Below, in pieces: positions 17,947-27,363 of a DNA stretch of 64,000 nucleotides. The notes below the pieces were generated by a model. The model saw only the letters and a list, made by a program, of their open reading frames with translations, was not told the DNA's origin and ran no database searches. The stretch's first letter is position 1; every line of letters begins with the position of its first letter. The position numbers and the translations under genes are program-made. Source of the stretch: Magnetospirillum molischianum DSM 120 (GTDB lineage Bacteria > Pseudomonadota > Alphaproteobacteria > Rhodospirillales > Magnetospirillaceae); NCBI RefSeq assembly GCF_000294655.1, contig NZ_CAHP01000042.1, positions 331-64,330 of the forward strand, in the 5' to 3' direction.

Positions 17947-19196
17947 GGTTTCGAGCCGGGAAACGCGGCCAATTCCCTCTCGATATAGCGCTCCAACCGC
18001 CGGATTTGCCGGCGGATCTGGGGTGCCTCAAGGGCGTCGGCGGATCGACGGGCATAGGACGAAAAATTCCTGACCGGAAGGGACGTGAAGCGGCGCCGTA
18101 GAGTCTTGGTGTAGATCTTGTCTGCGGTCCCGGCGGCGATTGCTTCCTCACCGGCCGCCTTAATGCGCTTCACGCTCTTGAGCAGCTTGCGCCATTGGCG
18201 AGACAGCGAACTCTGCCGGATAGTTGCCTCGTCGGGCGACAGGTTGAAGCCGAGATACTGTGCGTGGTCAACCCGGCTCGGATCGAATAGGTGACGCTCG
18301 GTCTTGTCGTCATTGACCGTCAGCTTTTCAGCCACCATGCAATCCTTTACGAATTTTTCGGCATCGGTAGCCATGTGCTTGGGGCAGACGATCAGGATAT
18401 CATCGGAATACCGGCGGTATAGGGCTCCGCGCGCCGCGCAATAGGCCAGCAGAGCAGCGTCGAAATCGATCATGTAGAGATTTGAGAAGGCGCTGCTGAT
18501 TGGCGTGCCCTGGGGGATGCCGCAATCCTTCTTGTTGCCGTTCAAGGGAATGCCGGCCGCGATGACCTCGGTAATGGTCGCCAGTGGCGCGCGGCTGCGG
18601 CGGTTCATCCGTTCGACAAAATCCGGGTGCTTCTTCAGTTCATCAACGTTGATATAGGTGAAATGGGTAACCTGCCGATAAACATTGTACCAGTCGGTCG
18701 GCAGTTCGGTGACGCCGAGGATGCGCTTGAGGCGGCCTTTCAGCAGGTGATGGTCGAGACTTCCGAAGAAGTCACTGACATCGAAGCAGAGAATTGTACA
18801 GGGTGCCTGCGTTCTTGCGAATTCCAAAACATCTGCGGAAAAATCATAATTGGCTTTGGCCAGCTTGCGGTACGCAATAACGCAATCCGACAGACCTGCC
18901 GCACTGTAGCAGGCGTTCAATGCCTCGCCCAGTTCCTGGGCATAGCGAGAGAGAATACAGGCATCCCGGTGAGACGCGTACATGATGTCCCGCTTTTTGA
19001 CATCGGTCTTGCCCTTGGCACCCGGTTTTTCCTTCGGAGGCGGCCGGTAGCGCTTCGTTTCCTTGACGTAATGAAGGAGGGGCAGAAACGAATGGCGTGC
19101 GACGAAGTCGGGGGACTCGGCGTTGGCCGCATACGATGGCCCCACTGGAGCATCAAGGTGCCGATACCCTCTCGGCTTGAACCAGACAGGCTTCAC
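17943..19196 (-). CDS. Antiviral-type (DRT/UG-group) reverse transcriptase
   Basis: The chosen GTG start at 19196 has a GGGGG ribosome site and begins VKPVWFKPRGYRHLD, where family-like sequence begins; it gives 417 residues (an ATG at 19286 would add 30 unlike residues). RT motifs: A, CFDVSDFF (~137-144); B, GIPQGTPIS (~226-234); C, YSDD (~263-266). There is no maturase, HNH or integrase domain, so this is not a group II intron protein. The HSFLPLLHY and IMYASHRDACI segments recall DRT-type defence RTs, and DRT2 comes closest from memory, but the class needs a tree. It is convergent with pglX (stops overlap by 4 bp) and divergent from pglY. Confidence 0.88.
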   Translation of the reverse strand: MKPVWFKPRGYRHLDAPVGPSYAANAESPDFVARHSFLPLLHYVKETKRYRPPPKEKPGAKGKTDVKKRDIMYASHRDACILSRYAQELGEALNACYSAAGLSDCVIAYRKLAKANYDFSADVLEFARTQAPCTILCFDVSDFFGSLDHHLLKGRLKRILGVTELPTDWYNVYRQVTHFTYINVDELKKHPDFVERMNRRSRAPLATITEVIAAGIPLNGNKKDCGIPQGTPISSAFSNLYMIDFDAALLAYCAARGALYRRYSDDILIVCPKHMATDAEKFVKDCMVAEKLTVNDDKTERHLFDPSRVDHAQYLGFNLSPDEATIRQSSLSRQWRKLLKSVKRIKAAGEEAIAAGTADKIYTKTLRRRFTSLPVRNFSSYARRSADALEAPQIRRQIRRLERYIERELAAFPGSKP

Positions 19197-19681
19197 GCAC
19201 GTCCCCCAAGTTGCAAAGTTCGGGAGGCTAATCCTGACCCTGAATCTCGACCTTTCAGTCGAACGCCCCCCGAACGCACGCCGCAATCCGCCAGTCTATT
19301 CCTGGTGTGTCACATCAGGTGTCCACCAACGCGGGTCTCAGTACGCAAAGCGGTATAGTGTAGCCGTGGAGGTCCGAGCGATGCTCAGTGTCTCGATACT
19401 ACGTCACCTCGCCGGGATGATGCGTCTCCGCATCGTCTGCGCCGGGATCATGCAACAGCTTGATAGTTCCAACGACCGTGCCGGCGGCCAATCCCGACGG
19501 CCTGCAAAAGATGGTGTTGCTACCACGTTCGCGCAAGCCTCCGGTCGCGAGTTTTTTTGTCGACAAAAACTTGCCACATTCCGCCTGATGGCCTGCGGCA
19601 TGTCCGATATTGGCCACCCCACCTTGTTCCAGACGGAAAGTCGTGGCACAACTGGGGCTTGTCTATCAAGGCGCACTGTGA
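19197..19681. other. 485-bp divergent spacer, candidate RT-associated ncRNA and pglY promoter
   Basis: No protein gene is seen on either strand. The spacer lies upstream of both the RT (minus) and pglY (plus). Several small self-complementary stretches are present, for example CCTG..CAGG and GGTGT..ACACC around 19300-19325. DRT-type RTs commonly use a structured ncRNA of a few hundred nucleotides encoded just upstream, so the minus-strand part 19200-19500 is a candidate. The promoter for pglYZ-brxD-helicase must also lie here, because the RT breaks the operon. I could not fold the RNA. Confidence 0.4.
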
Positions 19682-22600
19682 ATGACCCTGATCCGCGACC
19701 TCATTGCCATCCCTGAACGGGTTCACTCGGGCGATTTCGTGCTGCAGCTCTCTGACGGCCTGACCCGGCCCGAGGAAACGGTGCGCGACTACGTGGTCAC
19801 GCCGCAGCTGAAAACCTGCTTCGATGATGCGCTGGCTTTCATCCGATCCGCCATCGACGGCAGGAAAAGCAAGGCGTGCTATCTGCATGGCAGCTTCGGC
19901 TCGGGCAAGAGCCATTTCATGGCGGTGCTGGATTTGTTGCTGTCGGGGAATCTCGCCGCCCGGTCGATCCCCGAACTGGCCGAGGTGGTGGTTCGGCATA
20001 ATGAATGGACACAGGCGCGCCGGTTCCTGATGGTGCCCTACCACATGATCGGCGCCACCAGCCTCGATGCAGCCGTTCTTGGTCAGTACGCCGAACATGT
20101 TCGTAAGCTGCACCCTGAGGCGCCGGTTCCCGGCTTCTATATCGCAGAATCGATGTTCGAGGATGCCCGCAACCTTCGGACGACCTTGGGTGACAACGAG
20201 TTTTTCGACCGGCTGAACGAGGGGCACGTCGCCACCGGCGGATCGGGGTGGGGCAAGATTGCCGGCGGACAGGGGCGCTGGGACAATGACAGCTTCGCGC
20301 TGGCCATGCTGGAAGGCCCCGGTGGAGAAGAGCGCCAACGGCTGATCGGCGACCTCATCCGCCAGTTCTTCCGTCAGTACGCCACCGTTGCTCACGACTT
20401 CGTGTCGTTGGACGACGGCCTGTCGATCATGAGCAAGCACGCCAAGTCGCTGGGCTATGACGCCGTCATTCTCTTCCTCGACGAGTTGATCCTGTGGCTG
20501 GCTACCCGCGCAGCAGATCCCGCCTTCGTATCCAACGAAGGAGCGAAGCTGTCCAAATTGGTCGAAGCCGCTAATGCCGATCGCCCCATTCCGTTGATCA
20601 GCTTCGTTGCCCGCCAGCGCGATCTGCGGGAACTGGTCGGCGACACCCTGGCCGGGTCGCTGCAGCTTCAGTTCAACGATGTGCTGCGTTGGTGGGAAGC
20701 GCGCTTCGCCAAAATTAATCTGGAAGACCGCAACTTGCCCATCATCGCTAACAAGCGGGTGTTGCGGCCGGTATCCGAAGAAGCCCGCGCCACCCTTGCT
20801 GAGGCCTGTGACCAGACGCTGAAGGCGCGCCAGGACGTGGTGGAGACACTGCTGACCTCCACCGGCGAACGCGACATGTTCAGGTTGGTTTATCCGTTCA
20901 GCCCGGCTCTGGTACAGACGCTGATCGCGGTGTCGTCGGTGCTGCAGCGCGAGCGCACCGCACTGAAATTGATGATGCAGTTGTTGGTCGATCGCCGGGC
21001 CGACCTTGAACTTGGCCAGCTCATTCCCGTCGGCGATCTGTTCGATGTGTTGGCGACGGGCGATGATTCGTTCTCGGACGCCATGAGCATCCATTTCGAG
21101 AATGCCAAGAAGCTGTGGCGGATGAAGTTGCTGCCGATCCTGGAGCGGCAACATGACATCGCCTGGGACCAGCCGGAGCCCGCCGATCGCGCGCGAAACC
21201 TCAGGAACGATGCCCGCCTGCTGAAGACGCTTCTGTTGGCCGCTCTGGTGCCGGAAGTGGAATCGCTGAAGGTGTTGAACGCCGTTCGGCTGGCAGCCCT
21301 CAATCACGGCACGGTGAAGTCCCCTATTGCCGGTGGAGAAGGGCGTGTCGTTCTCCAGAAATTGCGCGGCTGGGCGGCCGAGGTGGGCGAGATCAAGATC
21401 AGCGACGGTGATAACCCCACCATCTCCGTCCAGATCACCGGCGTCGATACCGACCCCATTATCGATTACGGCCGGCAATACGACAATCCGGGCAACCGCC
21501 GCCGCAAGATCCGCGAGGCCCTGTTCCAGGAATTGGGGCTGGAGGTTTCGGGAGATCTCTTCGCCACCTTCGCCTTCACATGGAGGGGCACCCGGCGGGA
21601 AATCCTGATCGGCTATGACAATGTCCGCGAGTTGTCGGATGATCGCCTGTCGGGGGACAGCGACCGCTGGACGGTGATGTTCGACTATCCTTTCGACAGC
21701 GCGAACTATTCGTCGGCCGATGATCTGGTACGACTGTCGTCCTTCCGGGAGCGCGGGCAGGCGGCGGCGGTGCTGGTCTGGCTGCCGTCATTCCTCAGCC
21801 AGAAAGCCCAGGATGAGCTGGGGCGCCTGATTATCGTTGAGGAATTGCTCAAGGGTGATCGCTTCAACGAGGCGGCCCGCCACCTCTCGCCGACCGATCG
21901 CGAGCAGGCACGCTCCCTGCTTCAGAATCAGCGGAGCCAGTTGCAGCAGCGCCTGCGCACCTGCCTGCATGCTGCCTATGGTATCGAAAATGAGCCGCGC
22001 GACGCGCTTGGAAGCTCGCCGATCGATCCGGCGCAGCAGGTGCAGTCGCTCGACGAGACCTTCCAGCCAATTCTCCCGGTGGGCCGGGATCTCAAATCGG
22101 CGCTGGAGCAGTTGTTAGGACAGTTGCACGAATATCTCTTCCCGGCGGCCCCACGCTTCGAGGCCGAGGTGAAGGCTGCTGTGCTCAAGAAGGTGCAGAT
22201 CGAGGTCGAGAAGGCATTGTCGGAATCGGAGCATCGCGTCCTGGTGGCCGACAAGGGGATGCGCCAACTGCTGCTAGGGGTGGCCGGCCCCCTGAAGCTG
22301 GGCACCATGGGTTCGACCCACCTTACCCTCGATGTCCTTTGGCGCCAGCATTTCAGCCGATGCCAGGCCGCCGATGGCGTTGAGACGATCACGGTGGCGA
22401 GTTTACGCCGATGGATCGACGTTCCTGAGCGAATGGGCCTGCCAAAGGATGCGCAGGATCTCATTATTCTGACCTATGCCGGCCAGACCAATCGCACCTT
22501 CTTCCTGCGCGGAATTCCCTTTGCCGCCGGATTAGGGACTCTGGCCGACGATGCCGAACTTCGTGAGCAGGCATTGCCGCCGCAGGTGCAGTGGGATGAA

Positions 22601-23362
22601 GCCGTCGATCGGGCCTCCAAGCTCTTTGGCCTGACCATTCCGCGCTTGCTGAACGCCGCGAACGCGCATCACCTGACCGAGGAAGTCAGAAAGAAGGCGC
22701 GCGACTCTCGGCCTGCCATCGACGCCTATGCCGCGAGCTTGGCAACACGTCAGTCCGTCTTCGGCCCGGCGGCTTCGCCGCCATCAGACGTTAGGGCGCC
22801 TGCGCGCCCGGCCGGAACGACGAATCGGTCTATCACCGCCAAGTCGTGCCAGGCACTCCTGAAGGCACTTGACGAAAGTGCCGACGACGCTTTGATCCAG
22901 CGATTGGCCGAGGCGTCGCTGCAGACCTCGGACACCGCTATGGCGCAAACCATCAGCCGGGCACAGGCGCTGGATGAGGTTCTGCGCGGGGATGCTTGGC
23001 GCGTATTTGAAGCATTGCGCAAGCTGTCGGACGAGCGTGCCTCAGAGGCTCGTACAATCCTCGGACGGCTGGCGCAGGCCCTTGGTGCCGACGAGCATGT
23101 CGTCGCCCTGCGTTCCAGTATCCAGGACGACCATGGCAAAGCGGTCGAGTTGCTGACCGCATCTACGACGGCGCAGGCCCCATCACCACCACCTCCTTCT
23201 GCCCCACAACCGCTAAAGGGAAGGGTCATCGAGAAAAATGTGGTCACCGGAATCAAGGCGGCTGAGGTCCGTTCTGTGCTGACGGATTTGGCTGATCGCG
23301 TCGCCCGCGAGCCGGCCAGCCGTTTGGACATTTCCTGGACCCTGGTCCGGGACGAGGATTGA
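19682..23362 (+). CDS. pglY: PglY, BREX type 2 ATPase
   Basis: 1226 residues from the ATG at 19682. A P-loop is present at ~70-79 (GSFGSGKSHF), and a Walker B-like strand followed by acidic residues at ~259-270 (AVILFLDEL). This, the length and the position before pglZ identify PglY, the large AAA-type ATPase (BrxC-like) of type 2 BREX. The C-terminal third is helical with Ala/Glu-rich segments and a Pro-rich linker near residue 1175 (APSPPPPSAPQP). Its partner pglZ starts 4 bp after the stop, so the two are probably translationally coupled. It is needed for both methylation and restriction in characterised systems. Confidence 0.9.
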   Translation: MTLIRDLIAIPERVHSGDFVLQLSDGLTRPEETVRDYVVTPQLKTCFDDALAFIRSAIDGRKSKACYLHGSFGSGKSHFMAVLDLLLSGNLAARSIPELAEVVVRHNEWTQARRFLMVPYHMIGATSLDAAVLGQYAEHVRKLHPEAPVPGFYIAESMFEDARNLRTTLGDNEFFDRLNEGHVATGGSGWGKIAGGQGRWDNDSFALAMLEGPGGEERQRLIGDLIRQFFRQYATVAHDFVSLDDGLSIMSKHAKSLGYDAVILFLDELILWLATRAADPAFVSNEGAKLSKLVEAANADRPIPLISFVARQRDLRELVGDTLAGSLQLQFNDVLRWWEARFAKINLEDRNLPIIANKRVLRPVSEEARATLAEACDQTLKARQDVVETLLTSTGERDMFRLVYPFSPALVQTLIAVSSVLQRERTALKLMMQLLVDRRADLELGQLIPVGDLFDVLATGDDSFSDAMSIHFENAKKLWRMKLLPILERQHDIAWDQPEPADRARNLRNDARLLKTLLLAALVPEVESLKVLNAVRLAALNHGTVKSPIAGGEGRVVLQKLRGWAAEVGEIKISDGDNPTISVQITGVDTDPIIDYGRQYDNPGNRRRKIREALFQELGLEVSGDLFATFAFTWRGTRREILIGYDNVRELSDDRLSGDSDRWTVMFDYPFDSANYSSADDLVRLSSFRERGQAAAVLVWLPSFLSQKAQDELGRLIIVEELLKGDRFNEAARHLSPTDREQARSLLQNQRSQLQQRLRTCLHAAYGIENEPRDALGSSPIDPAQQVQSLDETFQPILPVGRDLKSALEQLLGQLHEYLFPAAPRFEAEVKAAVLKKVQIEVEKALSESEHRVLVADKGMRQLLLGVAGPLKLGTMGSTHLTLDVLWRQHFSRCQAADGVETITVASLRRWIDVPERMGLPKDAQDLIILTYAGQTNRTFFLRGIPFAAGLGTLADDAELREQALPPQVQWDEAVDRASKLFGLTIPRLLNAANAHHLTEEVRKKARDSRPAIDAYAASLATRQSVFGPAASPPSDVRAPARPAGTTNRSITAKSCQALLKALDESADDALIQRLAEASLQTSDTAMAQTISRAQALDEVLRGDAWRVFEALRKLSDERASEARTILGRLAQALGADEHVVALRSSIQDDHGKAVELLTASTTAQAPSPPPPSAPQPLKGRVIEKNVVTGIKAAEVRSVLTDLADRVAREPASRLDISWTLVRDED

Positions 23363-23366
23363 GATT

Positions 23367-26042
23367 GTGACGGTTGGCGCCCTTTCCCCCCAGCGCATCG
23401 TCGGCCAGGTCGATTGGGTCCTGAAGAAGCGGCGTGATGCCCGTTTTATCGCCATCCGTTCGCCGTCCCGTGGGGCTTGGCCACCGCACCTGGATTGCGG
23501 TGAACGCCGTTTCCAGATCCGGTGGTGCAGTTCTCCCCTGGAAATGCGCGAAGTGCTTTCCGAAACGACGGAGGACGGTGTCGTCATCCTAACCGACTTG
23601 CAGGAGACGGATCTGGGCGGCGATGTCCTCGCCCGACTGTGTCTGGAAAGGCTGTTCTCTATCGAGAGCTGGCGCATGTTGGGAGATGCCTTTCAGGCAA
23701 GGAAACTTGATCCCCGGCTGCGGGGGTGCGACTGGATGGCCGACCTGCTGCTGGAATATCGTCCGCCCGAGGGCTATGCCCCAGTACCCGGCGGCATTCT
23801 CGATGCCGACACCGCGTGGCGAACATTGCTGTCCTCCGTGCTGGGTATTGCCGAGGCACGGCCGGATATCGAAACGCTGCTGCACTGGACGGTCGTGGAC
23901 GATGGGCCATACCGGTTCGTGCGGTTGCCCGATGCTGCACAAAAGGGGATTGCCGGTTATCTGCGTGGTGTCTGCGGCGCGGCTGGTGAACTGATCATTG
24001 ACACCCTCTTGGCAGGAAATGGCGGTGAGGCGGTCGCACTCGGCCTGGTCTGCGAGGTGGTGTTTAGCGACGGCTGGACAAATTCCGATTTGCTCTCTGC
24101 TGCGGTCCGGCTGGAGCCATTGGTGGGACGATCCCAAATTCCCGCCCCGGCGGCTCGTCTTTGGGCGCAGGCCGCCATCCGCGTAGCTCGGAAGCAGCCG
24201 CAATTCTCACGCGTGATTTTTCAGCAGGCAGAAGATGTTCTCCGGGGTATCCATGCCTTTGATCATGTTGTTCATAGCAGCATGCTCCCCGCAGCGTTCG
24301 ATGTTCGACTCAGTGAGGCGGCTGCAGCCATCGGACCCGTCCTGACCGGAGGGGGGAGTGGGGAAGCCATGGTCCGCGCCGAGCAGGCTGCATTTCGTGT
24401 CTTCGAGCACCACCAAGCGGCGCTGCAGCCCCTGCGGGGCGAACGCCTGCGAATGGCATTGCGGCTGCTGCGTTGGGTTGCTGCGACCAACGCGAGCGAG
24501 GCATCAAATTTTGAGGATATCGCGCTCGCCTATGTGGCTGAAGGCAGCTTTGTCGACTGGGCTCGCACGGCTCTGCTGGGCGGGGATGACCTTGCACCGG
24601 TTTCCGCTGTTTATGTCCGTCTCGCTCAGGAAATCCGGGCGAGGCGGGAACGCCAGAACCAGGCTTTCGCATCGGCGCTTGTCCAGTGGAACAGGCAAGC
24701 CAGTCCCGTCCGGTCTCTGACCCCTGTTGAAGCCATCTTGGATCGCGTGGTTGTGAGCGCGGCATCCTCGGCGCCAGTGCTGTTGCTGTTGCTCGATGGC
24801 ATGAGTTTCCCGGTGTTCCGCCAGCTTGCCGGGGATCTGGCGGATGAGGGGTGGAACGAATTGGCCGTGGATGGTGCCCCGCTTCACGCGGCAGTCTCGA
24901 TCATTCCGACGGTCACCGAGGTGGCCCGGGCGAGCCTGCTCTGTGGCAGGATATGCCAAGGCGCGGCTAACGTTGAGAAGAGCGGGTTCGCAAACCACCC
25001 CGGCCTTATGCGGATTACCAAGAGCGGCCCGGCACCGATCCTATTTCACAAGGGTGAACTCAGCAATGGTGGGGCACTGGCCGACGTGGTGCGCGCTGCG
25101 CTAGCCGATGCCCGCCATCGCGTCGTCGCTATCGTCTATAATGCCGTCGACGATCATCTGTCGGGTGCCGATCAGGCACGGCCACGGTGGTCGTTGGATG
25201 ATATGCAGTTGCTTCGCCCCATTTTCCACGAGGCGAGAAATGCCGGTCGCATGGTCGTGATGACGGCGGACCACGGGCATGTGCTGGAGGACGGCAGTCG
25301 ACAAGCTGGCAAAGGGACGGGTGATCGGTGGCGCCCTATGGATGTTACCGCTGACGGAGAAATGGCGTTTGCGGGCGCGCGCGTCCTCTCGCCCGACGGA
25401 GCCAAGGAGGTGCTGGTTCCATGGAGTGAGTTGCTCCGGTATGGCGCGAAGAAGGCCGGATACCACGGTGGTGCAACACCTCAGGAGGTGCTTGTACCTC
25501 TAGCTGTCTTCTCTGCCGCCAATGACGCTCCCCTCTGGGAGTTTTCCCCTCCGGCCACCCCTGAATGGTGGAATTCGGTGCCGTTGTCGATGGAAGTGCC
25601 GACGCCCAAGCCAACAGCAGAAATACGCCGTCGACCCAAGAAAGGACCACTTGCGGCCAGCCAACCGACCCTGTTCTCGGAGCAGCCTCCCCCCAATCCG
25701 ACATTGCCGGAAAGCGGGTCTCCATCCCCTGACGCTGGCTGGATCGGTAGGCTGATGACCTGCGAGATCTACGAGGCTCAGTGCAAACTGGCTGGCAAGG
25801 GAGCGGCCCGCAACGAGGACGTTCGCGCCGTACTTGCGGCCCTGGAAGCACGGGGTCGGTTGCCGCGGACCGCGCTGGCGCGGCAGATCGGAATTCCTCT
25901 TTTCCGCCTAAACGGCCTGCTGTCCAATGTCCGCCGCCTCATCAACGTCGATCAGTCCCCCATCCTTGTGGTGGACGATACGGGAGACTGGGTCGAACTT
26001 GATGTGAGGCAACTCGCCGCTCAGTTTGAGATCAAGGTGTGA
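23367..26042 (+). CDS. pglZ: PglZ, BREX alkaline-phosphatase-superfamily protein
   Basis: 891 residues starting with GTG four bases after pglY. The core PglZ domain is visible as LLLLDGMSFPVFRQL (metal-ligand Asp near 477) and TADHGHVLEDG (DHG near 635), the metal-binding motifs of the alkaline phosphatase fold. An N-terminal ~440-residue helical region precedes it, and a C-terminal ~150-residue segment contains a Pro-rich linker and a winged-helix-like end. PglZ is the signature protein of all BREX types and interacts with PglX. The C-terminus nearly abuts brxD. Confidence 0.93.
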   Translation: MTVGALSPQRIVGQVDWVLKKRRDARFIAIRSPSRGAWPPHLDCGERRFQIRWCSSPLEMREVLSETTEDGVVILTDLQETDLGGDVLARLCLERLFSIESWRMLGDAFQARKLDPRLRGCDWMADLLLEYRPPEGYAPVPGGILDADTAWRTLLSSVLGIAEARPDIETLLHWTVVDDGPYRFVRLPDAAQKGIAGYLRGVCGAAGELIIDTLLAGNGGEAVALGLVCEVVFSDGWTNSDLLSAAVRLEPLVGRSQIPAPAARLWAQAAIRVARKQPQFSRVIFQQAEDVLRGIHAFDHVVHSSMLPAAFDVRLSEAAAAIGPVLTGGGSGEAMVRAEQAAFRVFEHHQAALQPLRGERLRMALRLLRWVAATNASEASNFEDIALAYVAEGSFVDWARTALLGGDDLAPVSAVYVRLAQEIRARRERQNQAFASALVQWNRQASPVRSLTPVEAILDRVVVSAASSAPVLLLLLDGMSFPVFRQLAGDLADEGWNELAVDGAPLHAAVSIIPTVTEVARASLLCGRICQGAANVEKSGFANHPGLMRITKSGPAPILFHKGELSNGGALADVVRAALADARHRVVAIVYNAVDDHLSGADQARPRWSLDDMQLLRPIFHEARNAGRMVVMTADHGHVLEDGSRQAGKGTGDRWRPMDVTADGEMAFAGARVLSPDGAKEVLVPWSELLRYGAKKAGYHGGATPQEVLVPLAVFSAANDAPLWEFSPPATPEWWNSVPLSMEVPTPKPTAEIRRRPKKGPLAASQPTLFSEQPPPNPTLPESGSPSPDAGWIGRLMTCEIYEAQCKLAGKGAARNEDVRAVLAALEARGRLPRTALARQIGIPLFRLNGLLSNVRRLINVDQSPILVVDDTGDWVELDVRQLAAQFEIKV

Positions 26043-26046
26043 ACGC

Positions 26047-27363
26047 ATGCTGAGCCCCCGCCGCAGAACCGAGATCATCGATGCCCTTCGCCGAGGAACC
26101 GTGCCGAAATCCGGCCTCGACGTTCTCGCCGTGGGCATGGACCGGTTCGAGCGCGCTCTCGATAGCGAACTGGAAACAGTTTCCCTGGGTGGGGCGGCCT
26201 TCAAAGCAATTCGAGGAGAATACGGATCGGGCAAGACATTCTTCGGCCGCTGGTTCCAGGAACGGGCACGATCGAAAGGCTTTGCCACCAGCGAGGTGCA
26301 GATCTCGGAAACCGAGACACCATTACATCGGATGGAGACGGTCTACCGGCGCCTGATTGAACGGCTGGCGACAGCCGATATGGCCTCTGGTGCGCTGCAT
26401 TCAGTCATCGATGGCTGGTTTTATCGTTTGGAGGAAGATCTTCTCGCTGCCGAACCAGCGCTTGGCCTCGATGCCGAGAGCCTTCACCAGCGTTCCGTCG
26501 ACCTGATGGAACAGCGGCTGTCCGCCGTCAGCCGAACCGCCCCCGCCTTTTCCGCAGTGCTGCGAACCTATCGCGATGCGTTGCTAAAGGGCGACGCGCA
26601 ACTGGCCGAAGGGCTGTTGGCCTGGCTCGGCGGTCAGCCCAACGTCGCAGCCTCGGTCAAACGGGCGGCTGGCATCAAGGGAGAGATCGATCACTTCGGG
26701 GCGGTCAATTTCCTCGCCGGATTGCTGACCATCCTGCGCGATTCCGGCTTTGCCGGCCTGGTGCTGGTGCTCGATGAGGTCGAAACCCTTCAGCGGATGC
26801 GGGCGGATTCCAGGGAAAAGGGATTGAACGCGCTGCGTCAGTTTATCGACGAACTGGACGCCGGACGTTTCCCAGGCCTGTACCTCGTGGCGACCGGCAC
26901 GCCCGCCTTCTTCGATGGCCCCCAGGGTGTTCAGCGGCTGCCACCACTGGCTCAGCGTCTGCATGTCGATTTCACCACTGACCCTCGCTTCGACAATCCC
27001 CGCGCACCGCAATTGCGCCTCAAGGGATTTGATCTCGATCTCCTTGCCGCCGTGGGAGGAAAGGTCAGGGATATCTTCAGCGATCAGTCCGTGAAGGTGT
27101 CTCGGGTGCGCTCGGTGGTCGATGACGACTATATCCTGGACCTAGGCCGCGCTGTTGCAGGTGGCCTAGGGGGCAAGATTGGTGTCGCTCCACGGCTGTT
27201 CCTGAAGAAGTTGGTAGGGGAGGTCCTCGATCGTGTCGACCAGCATGACGATTTTGACCCGAGACAGCATTACGCCCTGACGCTGGCCGACAACGAGATG
27301 ACCCTGGCCGAACGCGCCAGCGCAGGGGCTATGTCTGTCGACGATGTCGAGCTCGAGATGTGA
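26047..27363 (+). CDS. brxD: BrxD, BREX ATP-binding protein
   Basis: 438 residues from the ATG at 26047 (MLSPRRRTEIIDALRRGTVP, the usual start), 4 bp after pglZ; the in-frame ATG at 26026 would overlap pglZ. A Walker A motif lies at ~57-64 (GEYGSGKT) and a Walker B motif near residue 240 (GLVLVLDEVETL). BrxD is the small ORC/Cdc6-like ATPase paired with the helicase in type 2 BREX. The stop overlaps the helicase start (GTGA), which argues for coupled translation. Confidence 0.9.
   Translation: MLSPRRRTEIIDALRRGTVPKSGLDVLAVGMDRFERALDSELETVSLGGAAFKAIRGEYGSGKTFFGRWFQERARSKGFATSEVQISETETPLHRMETVYRRLIERLATADMASGALHSVIDGWFYRLEEDLLAAEPALGLDAESLHQRSVDLMEQRLSAVSRTAPAFSAVLRTYRDALLKGDAQLAEGLLAWLGGQPNVAASVKRAAGIKGEIDHFGAVNFLAGLLTILRDSGFAGLVLVLDEVETLQRMRADSREKGLNALRQFIDELDAGRFPGLYLVATGTPAFFDGPQGVQRLPPLAQRLHVDFTTDPRFDNPRAPQLRLKGFDLDLLAAVGGKVRDIFSDQSVKVSRVRSVVDDDYILDLGRAVAGGLGGKIGVAPRLFLKKLVGEVLDRVDQHDDFDPRQHYALTLADNEMTLAERASAGAMSVDDVELEM

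Noticed and set aside
17943..19681. Retron or group II intron interpretation of the reverse transcriptase
   Set aside because: No maturase/HNH domain, no intron RNA ends, and no retron-type msr-msd layout could be seen; the protein pattern resembles defence RTs.
19520..21478. 652-codon minus-strand frame opposite pglY
   Set aside because: Shadow of pglY; no motif, composition atypical.
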